Source: Nitrospirota bacterium
GTDB lineage: Bacteria; Nitrospirota; Thermodesulfovibrionia; Thermodesulfovibrionales; Magnetobacteriaceae
Reading direction: 5' to 3'
NCBI GenBank assembly: GCA_015233485.1
Contig: JADFXO010000004.1
Location: 1 to 9,820 of the forward strand
Length of the DNA stretch: 9,820 nt
The notes under the pieces are model-generated. The model was not told the origin of the DNA, ran no database searches, and saw only the letters and a list, made by a program, of their open reading frames with translations. Numbering within the stretch: the first letter of the stretch is position 1; each line of letters starts with the position of its first letter. Below are positions 1-6,828 of this stretch, piece after piece. The position numbers and the translations under genes were made by a program.

Positions 1-1214
1 CCAAGGGTTTTCGTATCTCTTATATTCAAATCGGCAGGAATTCCACAACCGTTGTCCCTGACAGACAACTCACAGCCGCCATCTTCCGCCAAACGGAGAC
101 TTATTGAGACTAAGGCATTGGCCTGGCCATTGACAAAGGCATATTTCAGGGAATTCGATATAAGCTCGTTAATTATTAAACCGCAGGGGATAGCCGTCTC
201 AATATTTAAAAAGATGTCCGCCATGTCTATGTCAATGGTTAAATAATCCCACCGCGTGTATGAAGCCCTGATGTTTTCCGCAAGCGTATGGACATAGTCC
301 CTGAAATCTATCTTCGACAAGTCTCTGGTCTGGTAGAGTTTTTCGTGTATAAGCGCCATTGACTTGATTCGATTCTGCATCTCGGTAAACATCTCTACCA
401 ATCTCTCGTCGGTTATTTGTCCTGACTGAAGGTAAATAAGGCTTGAGATTATCTGCATGTTATTTTTTACCCTGTGGTGAATCTCCTGCAAGAGAAGCGT
501 CTTGTCATCAAGGGACTTTCTGAGGGACTCAATCAGGTTCACTCTTTGGGTTATATCCCTGACGATAAAAGACGCCCCGGCAATCTGGCCAGGCGTTGCG
601 GCCATTATCGGAGTTACGGTCAGGGATACGTTGATACGCCTGCCGTCTTTTCTGACATGGACGGTTTCGTAATTTTTAATATGCGCACCCAGGCTTATTT
701 CTTTTAGAATATCCAGCGCCTCACCGGCCTTATCCTGCGTAAAAAATTTTGATATGAAAGAGGATACGATTTCGGCTTTTGAATAACCATATATGTACTC
801 AGCGCTTATGTTCCAATGAGTAATCCTTCCCTCAATGTCAACGGCGACGATGGCGTCGTCAAGGAGTTCAACTATATCGTCAAGGCGGCGGCAAGTCTCT
901 TTTGCCTTTCGCCTTTCAACTGTCCTTACGCCGTGGAATATCGGGGCAATCAGCATAATCCCAATAAGTATTAAAACTGAGGACACAAAGGCTATTGTCT
1001 CGGGCAGGGGCCTCGGCAGATATGAAATATCTTCGATATGTCTATAGGTTAAATAAAGAAGTGATGTCAACCGCCTGACGGCCATGGCGGAGAGGCCGAC
1101 GGCAAGAAACACCCACGCGCCGCTTCTACCGGTAATCCTTATCAGCCGGAAACTCAAAACGGCCGCGGCCAGTTGAACCAGGCACGAACTTATTAAGATG
1201 ATTTTAAGATACAT
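1..1214 (-). CDS. Membrane-anchored PAS / HisKA_2 sensor histidine kinase (3' end outside window)
   Basis: The 404 visible codons translate without interruption and the gene continues past the left edge. The N-terminus has hydrophobic segments at about residues 4-24, 32-54 and 72-94, so it is probably an inner-membrane anchor. A PAS domain spans about 110-225. The HisKA_2 dimerisation and phosphoacceptor helix contains EIHHRVKNN (244-252; phosphoacceptor H246 or H247). The ATPase domain starts with an N-box (NELISNSLKYAF, 349-360) and a G1 box (DNGCGIP, 387-393), and its end is missing. HisKA_2 kinases autophosphorylate on His and pass phosphate to separate receiver domains. None is fused in the visible part, so the two receiver proteins encoded just upstream are natural candidate partners. 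The ATG at 1214 lies 14 bp after the previous stop. Its Shine-Dalgarno is poor and the frame stays open upstream, so the start could be slightly different, but co-transcription and translational coupling are likely. Confidence 0.9.
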   Translation of the reverse strand, partial: MYLKIILISSCLVQLAAAVLSFRLIRITGRSGAWVFLAVGLSAMAVRRLTSLLYLTYRHIEDISYLPRPLPETIAFVSSVLILIGIMLIAPIFHGVRTVERRKAKETCRRLDDIVELLDDAIVAVDIEGRITHWNISAEYIYGYSKAEIVSSFISKFFTQDKAGEALDILKEISLGAHIKNYETVHVRKDGRRINVSLTVTPIMAATPGQIAGASFIVRDITQRVNLIESLRKSLDDKTLLLQEIHHRVKNNMQIISSLIYLQSGQITDERLVEMFTEMQNRIKSMALIHEKLYQTRDLSKIDFRDYVHTLAENIRASYTRWDYLTIDIDMADIFLNIETAIPCGLIINELISNSLKYAFVNGQANALVSISLRLAEDGGCELSVRDNGCGIPADLNIRDTKTL

Positions 1215-1228
1215 TTTATTGTTCAGCT

Positions 1229-2689
1229 CTATTTCGGCGTGCGCGGCAGTTTAATTTCAAAACATGCGCCGGCGCCGGAGGCAGAGCGAAGCGTTATCTC
1301 CCCATAATGGTCTGCCACGGCCTTTTTTACGCTGTAGAGGCCAAGCCCTGTTCCCTTTTTGCTTCCCGGCACCTGAAAATATACATCAAATATCTTATCG
1401 TGATACTGCGGGTCAATGCCAGGACCGTCGTCAGATACAGAAAACCGTATAGTGGAACTGTCGCCCGATGCCTCGACTTTTATTGAGGCCTTAGCGTATT
1501 TGGCGGCATTGCTCAGGAGATTTTCGACAATCGACTTAAGCTGATACGGGTCTGCCGTCAGGGTTAGAGACTCTTCTATCTGATAATCCCCGGAGTTCAC
1601 ACCGTTAATGCTCAGGCTTAGCCCACGGGCCTCCATCATAGGCAGACAATTCATAGACACCGACGATATTATGGATGAAAAATCGACAGCCACCGGATTA
1701 GAAATCCCGAGGGACGCCTTTTCCTTCAGGGATTTCGATGTCTTCTCAATAATTTGCAGCAAATCGGCCGCGGCGTTTTCTATTATATGCAAGACTTCAG
1801 TTTTCGCCTCTTCTGTTGGGGCCTTGCCAGTCAAATACCTTCTCGTATAGCCCTTAATCGCAAGCAGGGGAGTTTTTAAGTCGTGGATGAGCACGGAGAC
1901 AAATTTCTCCCGCTGGGAGTTGAACGCCTCCTCGGCCTGTATCCTCTCTGTGACATCGTGAAACGCTATGGCTATGCCGTAACATATACCAAGCTCATCC
2001 CTGATTGCGGCCGTACAGCCGCTGATATGATACTGTCTGCCGTGTAGCGCCGTCAGGACAGGATTAGAAAGCTCCGTAACAGAGGTTTGGTTGACCCTCG
2101 CCAGATTAAACTTCTCACCTTTATCGCACAGAACCACGTTAAATACATCATTGACGGCTCTGCCTATGGCCATTTGGCCTTCCCATCCGGTCATAGACTG
2201 TGCAACCGCATTGATAAAAATGACACGGCCTGTTAAATCAGTGGCTATGACGCCGTCTCCAATGCTGTTTATCGTCGTAGACAGCCACTGCCGGCTTTCA
2301 CGCACAGACTTTTCAAGTTTGTGCTTGTATATGGCCATCTCAATGTTTATGTGCAGTTCCCTGTCCTCAAACGGCTTAAGCAAGTAGCCGAATGGTTCTG
2401 TTATTTTCGCGCGCTCGATCATTTTTTCGTCCGCGTAGGCGGTGAGATATACGATAGGGATATCATACTTCGCACGTATTTGAGACGCTGCCTCGACCCC
2501 GTCGATGCCGTCTTGCAGCATTATATCCATGAGGACAAGGTCGGGACGCCGCTCCTCAATCTTCATAAACGCCTCACGCGCGGTAGGCACTGCCCCCGTG
2601 ACCGCATAACCTAGGTCCTCCACACATTTCTGTATGTCTTTGGCTATTATTATCTCGTCTTCTACGATTAATATCTTCTTCTTTGACAC
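1229..2689 (-). CDS. REC-PAS-HisKA-HATPase hybrid response regulator / histidine kinase
   Basis: The 486-residue protein is soluble, with no membrane segment or signal peptide. A receiver domain (about 5-120) has the acidic pair E10/D11, phosphoacceptor D55 (LMDIML), T83 and K105 (LLKPF), so all key residues are present. A PAS domain follows (about 132-250), then a HisKA helix with H269 (LIHDLKTP). The HATPase domain has an N-box (ENLLSNAAKYA, 389-399), a G1 box (DGPGI, 421-425) and a G2 box (GTGLGL, 446-451). A receiver placed before a PAS-kinase core suggests that phosphorylation from another kinase controls this kinase's output, making it an intermediate in a phosphorelay. The start is GTG. 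An AGG Shine-Dalgarno 8 nt upstream overlaps the stop of the preceding diguanylate cyclase gene, 9 bp away, indicating coupling. The next gene, a HisKA_2 kinase, follows after 14 bp. Confidence 0.93.
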   Translation of the reverse strand: MSKKKILIVEDEIIIAKDIQKCVEDLGYAVTGAVPTAREAFMKIEERRPDLVLMDIMLQDGIDGVEAASQIRAKYDIPIVYLTAYADEKMIERAKITEPFGYLLKPFEDRELHINIEMAIYKHKLEKSVRESRQWLSTTINSIGDGVIATDLTGRVIFINAVAQSMTGWEGQMAIGRAVNDVFNVVLCDKGEKFNLARVNQTSVTELSNPVLTALHGRQYHISGCTAAIRDELGICYGIAIAFHDVTERIQAEEAFNSQREKFVSVLIHDLKTPLLAIKGYTRRYLTGKAPTEEAKTEVLHIIENAAADLLQIIEKTSKSLKEKASLGISNPVAVDFSSIISSVSMNCLPMMEARGLSLSINGVNSGDYQIEESLTLTADPYQLKSIVENLLSNAAKYAKASIKVEASGDSSTIRFSVSDDGPGIDPQYHDKIFDVYFQVPGSKKGTGLGLYSVKKAVADHYGEITLRSASGAGACFEIKLPRTPK

Positions 2690-2698
2690 ACACTATAC

Positions 2699-4042
2699 CT
2701 AATAGGGAAGATTAAAAAAGAAGGAATGTTCCTTCTCGACGGCCTTGACCCTGTTTCTGCCTTTGTTTTTGGCAATATAGAGCGCATAGTCCGCCTTTTT
2801 AATAAAACCGGCCGGGTCTTCCTGCCTGACATACTCTGAGACGCCAAAACTACAGGTTACGGTTCCAACATCCGTAAATTTGTAGTCCTGAACTATCTCT
2901 CTGAGTTTTTCAGCCAGCTCCTTCGCACCGGCGAGGTTGGTCTCCGGCGTAAGAACCACAAACTCCTCACCCCCGTAACGGGCAAAAATATCATATTTCC
3001 TGACATTTTCGGATACCAGCTTCGTTATTTCCTTCAACACATAATCCCCTGCCTGATGCCCATATGTGTCGTTTACGGATTTAAAATGGTCTATGTCAAA
3101 AATAATCATCGACAGGTAGTTGTTATACCGCAGAGACCTTTCTATTTCCTTTTTAAGTTCATCCTCAAATTTCTTCCTGTTAAATATGCCTGTCAAGGTG
3201 TCTTTTACAGCCATATCCTGAAACATCTTCATGTCGCACTCTATGTGCGAGATGTCCGTAAAGGTAACGAGATAGCGCTTGTGGTCCTGAAGCTCAGGGA
3301 TAGCGTTTGCGTGAATAATATATGCCCTTGCCTCGCTCTTTAACTGGCCTTTGCCGGCCATGAAGACGATACAATCCGTTTTTTCGGTGTTAATGGCCTC
3401 TTTTATCCACACATTAAACGATTTCCCCTTGTAAAAACTGTCCTCCTTGATGACCATAAAACGGTTTATACTATTGGCCTTTCCGATAAACTCATCAAAT
3501 GTATCGAATCCAATGAAGCGCAAAAACGAAGCGTTCAGAAAATAAATGCGGTCTATATCGGTAATCATAATGAATGTGGGATTGTTGTCGAGAATCGTTT
3601 TGATAAACTCGTTTTTTGACTCTATCTCCTTCTGCTGCGACACCGACCTGGCCACCTTGGCGAGTATATTGAGCAGGTCTATGTTATTGACCGGTTTTTT
3701 GATATATTTTACGACGCCTATCTCTATTGATTTCAAAAAATAGTCCTCGTCGTTAAATGCCGAGGTAATGATAATCGGGGCGTCTTCGTTTATGGATTTT
3801 ATCTCCCTGGACATTTCAATACCGTCCATTATAGGCATCATTATATCGGTTACGACGATGTCAGGATTTTCTTTTTTGTATATTTCAAGGCCTTCATTGC
3901 CATTGGATGCCAAAAAAAGGTCTTTTATACGCCTTCTTAAGAATCTTGCGATACTATCCCTGATAACGGCCTCATCCTCGACATAGAGCACCTTTGCCCT
4001 ATGAAGGTATAGATCAACCATATTCTGAAAGTTATCGCTCAT
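2699..4042 (-). CDS. Response-regulator diguanylate cyclase (REC-PAS-GGDEF)
   Basis: The 447-residue cytosolic protein is predicted to make c-di-GMP from two GTP in response to phosphorylation. The receiver (about 16-130) has E22/D23, phosphoacceptor D66 (VTDIMMP), T93 and K116. A PAS-like domain spans about 145-265. The GGDEF domain (about 278-435) has an intact active-site GGEEF (357-361). It also has the upstream inhibitory I-site RKYD (348-351, RxxD at the usual spacing), so product feedback is expected. No EAL or HD-GYP phosphodiesterase domain follows. The frame opens at a GTG at 4072, but I chose the ATG at 4042. It has a GGAG Shine-Dalgarno with 6 nt spacing, and the receiver then begins at a normal distance. 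The gene ends 9 bp before the hybrid kinase. Its receiver is a likely target of one or both kinases in the same cluster. Confidence 0.94.
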   Translation of the reverse strand: MSDNFQNMVDLYLHRAKVLYVEDEAVIRDSIARFLRRRIKDLFLASNGNEGLEIYKKENPDIVVTDIMMPIMDGIEMSREIKSINEDAPIIITSAFNDEDYFLKSIEIGVVKYIKKPVNNIDLLNILAKVARSVSQQKEIESKNEFIKTILDNNPTFIMITDIDRIYFLNASFLRFIGFDTFDEFIGKANSINRFMVIKEDSFYKGKSFNVWIKEAINTEKTDCIVFMAGKGQLKSEARAYIIHANAIPELQDHKRYLVTFTDISHIECDMKMFQDMAVKDTLTGIFNRKKFEDELKKEIERSLRYNNYLSMIIFDIDHFKSVNDTYGHQAGDYVLKEITKLVSENVRKYDIFARYGGEEFVVLTPETNLAGAKELAEKLREIVQDYKFTDVGTVTCSFGVSEYVRQEDPAGFIKKADYALYIAKNKGRNRVKAVEKEHSFFFNLPY

Positions 4043-4123
4043 AACAGTCTCCGTATATACTAACAAAACCACACAAAAAAAAGATAAGAATAATCCTAAT
4101 TACAGAAAACCTGTTCCCCCTGC
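4043..4123. other. Short spacer between ribD and the signalling genes
   Basis: Read on the minus strand, this 81-bp gap begins near a small hairpin (CCTGC, loop GATGA, GCAGG) that overlaps the ribD stop, and later contains an 8-T run. The hairpin and T run are far apart and the stem is only 5 bp, so it is not a convincing intrinsic terminator. No good promoter is visible. Read-through from ribD into the signalling genes is possible but not proven. Confidence 0.4.
4049..4052 (-). promoter_or_regulatory. Ribosome binding site of the diguanylate cyclase gene
   Basis: GGAG on the minus strand lies 6 nt before the ATG at 4042. The alternative GTG ten codons upstream has no such element, so this site decides the start. 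Confidence 0.7.
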
Positions 4124-5185
4124 TCATCGCAGGTAGCCTTCAATCACGATGTCCGCGCCCAAAATCCGCGCCTTCATATCAAACACCTCGTAGGGGCTGT
4201 CAATACCCCTGAATGATTTTGAAGAAACCGGGCTGTAAACGCCCTTCCCTCCTATTATCTTTGGCGCTATGAAAAACATCACCTTGTCAACTATACCGTC
4301 CTCTACGGCGTGTCCTGTGAGCGACGGCCCTCCCTCTATCATGACGGATGTGATTTGTCTTTGCCCCAGTTGGCGCATCAGCCATTTTAAGTCAAGGCGG
4401 CCATCATAGTGGATGAATTCCACACCCTGGCCACATGCCCGTGTGTCAGTTTCTTTCGTAACAATGATAGTGCGCGGCGGGGTTTTCAATATCTCATAAT
4501 CCAGCGGGGTCTCAAGAGATGGGTCTATACATACGCGAATGGGACTTCGCAGCCCCCTGCCACGGGCGGTGAGGCGCGGATTGTCGGCCTTTACTGTGCC
4601 GATTGCGGTTAATACAGCGTCTACGCCGCCACGTATCCTGTGCACATAGCGCCGCGACTTCTCACACGTAATCCACTTCGATTGTCCGTCGGGGTCGGCC
4701 ATCTTACCGTCTAAAGTCATCGCGGCCTTCAGGATTACAAAAGGGGTTTTTGTCGTGATATATTTAATATAGGCCTCGTTGAGCCTTTTCGCCTCGTCTC
4801 GCAGGATACCAACTTCGGTCTCAATACCGGCATTATTGAGCGTTTCAATGCCCCGGCCACAGACGGCAGGGTTGGGGTCTTCCATGGCGGCAACAACACG
4901 CCTTACCTTCGCCCCTATGATGGCGCCCGTGCAAGGCGGCGTACGCTTGCCCGTATGGCAGCACGGCTCAAGCGAGACGAACAGTGTCGCACCTTCCGCC
5001 TCCGCCCCTGCCTTTGTTAAGACGAGCGCCTCGGCATGAGGCTCCCCTGCCTTCCGGTGATAGTCCCCTGCAATAACCCGCCCATCCTTATACAACAGCG
5101 CCCCAACCAAAGGATTGGGACTGGTGCCGCCAATGCCGCGTCTGGCAAGCGCAAGGCAGCGCCTCATTAGTGCCATATCATCCAT
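4124..5185 (-). CDS. ribD: Bifunctional RibD: diaminohydroxyphosphoribosylaminopyrimidine deaminase / 5-amino-6-(5-phosphoribosylamino)uracil reductase
   Basis: This enzyme performs two consecutive steps of riboflavin synthesis in the cytosol: deamination of the GTP-derived pyrimidine, then NADPH-dependent reduction of the ribose. From the chosen ATG it is 353 residues, normal for RibD. The N-terminal CMP/dCMP-type deaminase domain (1 to about 145) has the TSPNPLVGA motif, the zinc and catalytic signature HAE (H50, E52), and EPCC...TPPC (zinc ligands C75 and C85). The reductase domain (about 148-353) has KAAMTLDGKMA, GTVKADNPRLT and the nucleotide-binding EGGPSL. The frame also offers GTG at 5191, but MDDMALMRR from the ATG at 5185 matches usual RibD N-termini. 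No Shine-Dalgarno is obvious, and a TATAAT lies only about 10 bp upstream, so translation may be leaderless. No FMN riboswitch pattern is seen upstream and no other rib gene is adjacent. Confidence 0.97.
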   Translation of the reverse strand: MDDMALMRRCLALARRGIGGTSPNPLVGALLYKDGRVIAGDYHRKAGEPHAEALVLTKAGAEAEGATLFVSLEPCCHTGKRTPPCTGAIIGAKVRRVVAAMEDPNPAVCGRGIETLNNAGIETEVGILRDEAKRLNEAYIKYITTKTPFVILKAAMTLDGKMADPDGQSKWITCEKSRRYVHRIRGGVDAVLTAIGTVKADNPRLTARGRGLRSPIRVCIDPSLETPLDYEILKTPPRTIIVTKETDTRACGQGVEFIHYDGRLDLKWLMRQLGQRQITSVMIEGGPSLTGHAVEDGIVDKVMFFIAPKIIGGKGVYSPVSSKSFRGIDSPYEVFDMKARILGADIVIEGYLR

Positions 5186-5194
5186 TACCACTGT

Positions 5195-5200
5195 ATTATA
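5195..5200 (-). promoter_or_regulatory. Candidate -10 element for ribD
   Basis: On the minus strand this reads TATAAT. Transcription would begin near 5188, almost at the ATG at 5185, giving a nearly leaderless mRNA, which fits the missing Shine-Dalgarno. No good -35 hexamer lies at 16-18 bp, so an activator would be needed. The match could also be chance in AT-rich sequence. Confidence 0.35.
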
Positions 5201-5258
5201 TATGAAAGGAAGCGCAGTTCTCTATGGCTTCAAGCCTCAATCGCCAAAAAATTTACGC

Positions 5259-5274
5259 TGTGACAATAGTCACC
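5259..5274. promoter_or_regulatory. CRP/FNR-superfamily operator candidate
   Basis: The sequence TGTGA-CAATAG-TCACC matches the classical CRP consensus TGTGA-N6-TCACA at 9 of 10 fixed positions and forms the palindrome GTGAC/GTCAC. Its centre (5266.5) is about 74 bp upstream of the start predicted from the extended -10 at 5329. That is close to the class I activator positions near -72. It is about 78 bp from the predicted ribD start on the other side. It could therefore serve either divergent promoter. The regulator's identity cannot be read from here. Confidence 0.5.
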
Positions 5275-5324
5275 ATATTTTTTTGCAGATTCCCAAAATT
5301 GCCAGTAGATTTTTTAACTCATCT

Positions 5325-5334
5325 ATGCTATAAT
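5325..5334 (+). promoter_or_regulatory. Extended -10 promoter for the propeller gene
   Basis: TATGCTATAAT contains a perfect TATAAT at 5329-5334 preceded by TG-C, the extended -10 arrangement. The -35 region at 17 bp (TAGATT) is poor, typical of extended -10 or activator-dependent promoters. Predicted transcription start is near 5341, giving an untranslated leader of about 340 nt before the ATG at 5683. Confidence 0.55.
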
Positions 5335-5367
5335 GACGCGAATTAGACAAGACTGTAAAATGATCTA

Positions 5368-5403
5368 ATGCCGGTGCGTGTTGTGATGCCGGTGCGTGTT
5401 GTG
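5368..5403. repeat. 18-bp perfect tandem duplication
   Basis: The unit ATGCCGGTGCGTGTTGTG occurs twice head to tail without mismatch, followed by the first three bases of a third copy. It lies inside the apparent leader of the propeller gene. Confidence 0.9.
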
Positions 5404-5411
5404 ATGTTAGT

Positions 5412-5454
5412 TGCCAAGTGCCAAGCTCAGCAATTTGCAGCTTAATCAGCAATT
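5412..5454. repeat. Two small direct repeats: TGCCAAG (tandem) and TCAGCAATT (19 bp apart)
   Basis: TGCCAAG is at 5412-5418 and 5419-5425. TCAGCAATT is at 5427-5435 and 5446-5454. Each is short, but they add to the run of duplications in this leader. Confidence 0.6.
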
Positions 5455-5502
5455 GAGGCTTATGGGAGGTGATAATCATCGTGGCTTAAGGACAGATGTA
5501 GC

Positions 5503-5529
5503 AGAGGTGTAATAGCTCAAGAGGTGTAA
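5503..5529. repeat. 10-bp direct repeat AGAGGTGTAA, 17 bp apart
   Basis: Identical copies lie at 5503-5512 and 5520-5529. The following bases diverge, so it is not a longer tandem unit. It could be a protein-binding direct repeat or a decayed duplication. Confidence 0.6.
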
Positions 5530-5602
5530 AGGTCTTATTGCATATGTGTGTAGTTGTCAAACGGGAGGATGAAGCGACTGGAATCTTATTGCAGTCACAC
5601 GC

Positions 5603-5634
5603 GGCGGCAGCCGGATTTGGCGGCAGCCGGGTTT
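5603..5634. repeat. 16-bp tandem repeat, 15 of 16 identical
   Basis: GGCGGCAGCCGGATTT is followed directly by GGCGGCAGCCGGGTTT. The repeat ends 48 bp before the propeller start codon and is the GC-richest piece of the leader. Confidence 0.9.
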
Positions 5635-5670
5635 AATAACAACAGAAGAGAGTCAGCAACAAAAAGGATT

Positions 5671-5677
5671 AAAGGAG
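5671..5677 (+). promoter_or_regulatory. Shine-Dalgarno that sets the propeller start
   Basis: AAAGGAG lies 5 nt before the ATG at 5683. The same frame extends upstream to a TTG at 5554, but only the ATG has this strong site and is followed directly by a signal peptide. Confidence 0.85.
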
Positions 5678-5682
5678 ATAAG

Positions 5683-6741
5683 ATGAAAAGGTATCTTGTA
5701 TTAGCTCTGTTAGTGTTTGCGGTATTGGCATTCGGCGTGGTCAGCGCTGAGGACGCGCCCAAACTTTCAGGCGTAGCATATATTCAGGGACATGGCGGAC
5801 ACATAGCTGTGATGGACCTGGCAACCGGAGAGTTGGCCAGATACAGTCATGGCAAACCCGCGGACACTGTCCAACTTTCAACCGATAAAAAGACCCTCTA
5901 CGTATTTTCGCTTGATGGATTTGAGAAAGAGATTGATGTTGAGTCCGGCAAACAGTCTGAATGGATGAAATTCGGTAAAAAACACTGCGGCTCGGCAATC
6001 GCCCCCGACGGAACGATATGGGTTTCAGATATGGACGACGGCCATGTCTATGTGTTTGACCCAAAGGCAAAGAAACTTGTTGACAGCTTCCCTGTAAGCA
6101 AGTCTATCTGCTCCATCGCTTTTTCGAAAGACGGCAAAACCGCCTATATTGGCGATATGCCCGGAGGCTTTGTAAGCGCAGTTGACGTAAAAACAAAGAA
6201 AGTGACAGGACAGATAAAAGACGTAGGGTTATTTATCCACCGCGGTAGAATCAGGCCGGGTACAGACGAGATGTGGCAGTCCGACGGCGCGGAGTTGAAA
6301 GACGGCAAGCCTGCCGGCGTAGGTTACACGGAAGGCGGCTCTATCCCAGGCTCGGTAACTATTATCGATACAAAGGCAAATAAGGTAATAGACAAGGTGT
6401 TGATAGGCGGCAATCCTCACGACGTAGATTTCACCCATGACGGCAAATACGCCATTGTATCGACCAGACAGGTTCCCGACCAGGATGACAGCGCGTTGGT
6501 AGTTGTCAATGCGGCCAACAGGAGAGTTGTGGATATGCGCGGTGCATGTAAGTTATGCCACTTCGCGTTAAACCTTGCCGTGCCCAAAAAGACAGACGAC
6601 GGAAGGCCATATCTTTGCGCAGTTCAGATAGACTGGGACCGCAAGGGTATCCCCGCGGGCGCTGAGAATATCATGCCGAAAGACGCTCAGCCCATGAAAC
6701 ATACTGAAAAGATAAAGGATATATCGAAAGAGAAGAAATAA
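5683..6741 (+). CDS. Exported YVTN/YncE-type beta-propeller protein with a CXXCH motif
   Basis: This 352-residue protein has a clear signal peptide (MKRYLV, hydrophobic core, predicted cleavage after VSA at residue 22), so it is probably periplasmic. The rest consists of repeated beta-propeller blades of the form 'DGKTLYVFS', 'DGTIWVSD', 'DGKTAYIGD', 'DGKYAIVST', alternating with 'VIDTKANKVIDKV'-like strands, as in YVTN/YncE and cytochrome d1-type propellers. CKLCH at 289-293 fits the c-type haem attachment signature. It falls in the loop at the start of the last blade, where this family often has Pro-His, so the His may be structural and haem attachment is not assured. Other cysteines are C102, C143 and C312. 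The C-terminus is Lys-rich. Substrate or partner is unknown. It ends before a strong terminator and lies upstream of the ABC/DUF2318/TlpA operon. Propellers of this type often act as binding scaffolds, and an enzymatic role is not shown. Confidence 0.85.
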   Translation: MKRYLVLALLVFAVLAFGVVSAEDAPKLSGVAYIQGHGGHIAVMDLATGELARYSHGKPADTVQLSTDKKTLYVFSLDGFEKEIDVESGKQSEWMKFGKKHCGSAIAPDGTIWVSDMDDGHVYVFDPKAKKLVDSFPVSKSICSIAFSKDGKTAYIGDMPGGFVSAVDVKTKKVTGQIKDVGLFIHRGRIRPGTDEMWQSDGAELKDGKPAGVGYTEGGSIPGSVTIIDTKANKVIDKVLIGGNPHDVDFTHDGKYAIVSTRQVPDQDDSALVVVNAANRRVVDMRGACKLCHFALNLAVPKKTDDGRPYLCAVQIDWDRKGIPAGAENIMPKDAQPMKHTEKIKDISKEKK

Positions 6742-6777
6742 CACTAAAAACGTTGTTTCAGAATTAAATACGTAAGG

Positions 6778-6824
6778 CATACCGGTGTAACGGCACATGA
6801 GTGTTACACCGGTATGTTTTTTTT
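6778..6824 (+). terminator. Intrinsic (rho-independent) terminator after the propeller gene
   Basis: A perfect 14-bp stem has its left arm at 6778-6791 and right arm at 6803-6816 (CATACCGGTGTAAC and its complement). It encloses an 11-nt loop and is followed immediately by eight T residues. It lies 36 bp after the stop and separates the propeller gene from the ABC operon, at least partly. Confidence 0.95.
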
Positions 6825-6828
6825 CATT

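Larger units (their letters stand above)
5186..5682. other. Divergent intergenic region with long repeat-rich leader
   Basis: This is about 500 bp without a convincing gene, between ribD (leftward) and the propeller gene (rightward). In order it holds a candidate ribD -10, a CRP-type palindrome, an extended -10 facing right, then about 340 bp of apparent 5' leader. The leader has several short direct repeats, a perfect Shine-Dalgarno-like GGAGGTGAT (5466-5474) leading only to a two-codon frame, and a Fur-like half site. I found no tRNA, no c-di-GMP or FMN riboswitch motif and no CRISPR. Small open frames in it lack support. Confidence 0.6.

Noticed and set aside
5260..5284. Hairpin GTGAC/GTCAC followed by a run of seven T as a terminator
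   Set aside because: The stem is only 5 bp, is separated from the T run by several bases, and no rightward gene precedes it. The CRP-type operator reading fits better.
5270..5479. Minus-strand open frame of 69 codons containing a QHAPA-type repeat
   Set aside because: The amino-acid repeat is simply the 18-bp DNA duplication read in one frame. There is no ribosome binding site and no recognisable domain, and it crosses the likely promoter.
5368..5634. CRISPR array
   Set aside because: The repeats are only pairs, differ in sequence from one another, and have no regular unique spacers or cas genes nearby.
5554..5682. 43-codon N-terminal extension of the propeller gene from a TTG start
   Set aside because: It lacks a usable Shine-Dalgarno, spans the 16-bp tandem repeat, and would bury the signal peptide that begins at the ATG at 5683.
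5341..5682. Riboswitch (c-di-GMP, FMN or other) in the propeller leader
   Set aside because: I looked for the conserved core sequences of the c-di-GMP and FMN aptamers and saw none. A covariance-model search would settle this.
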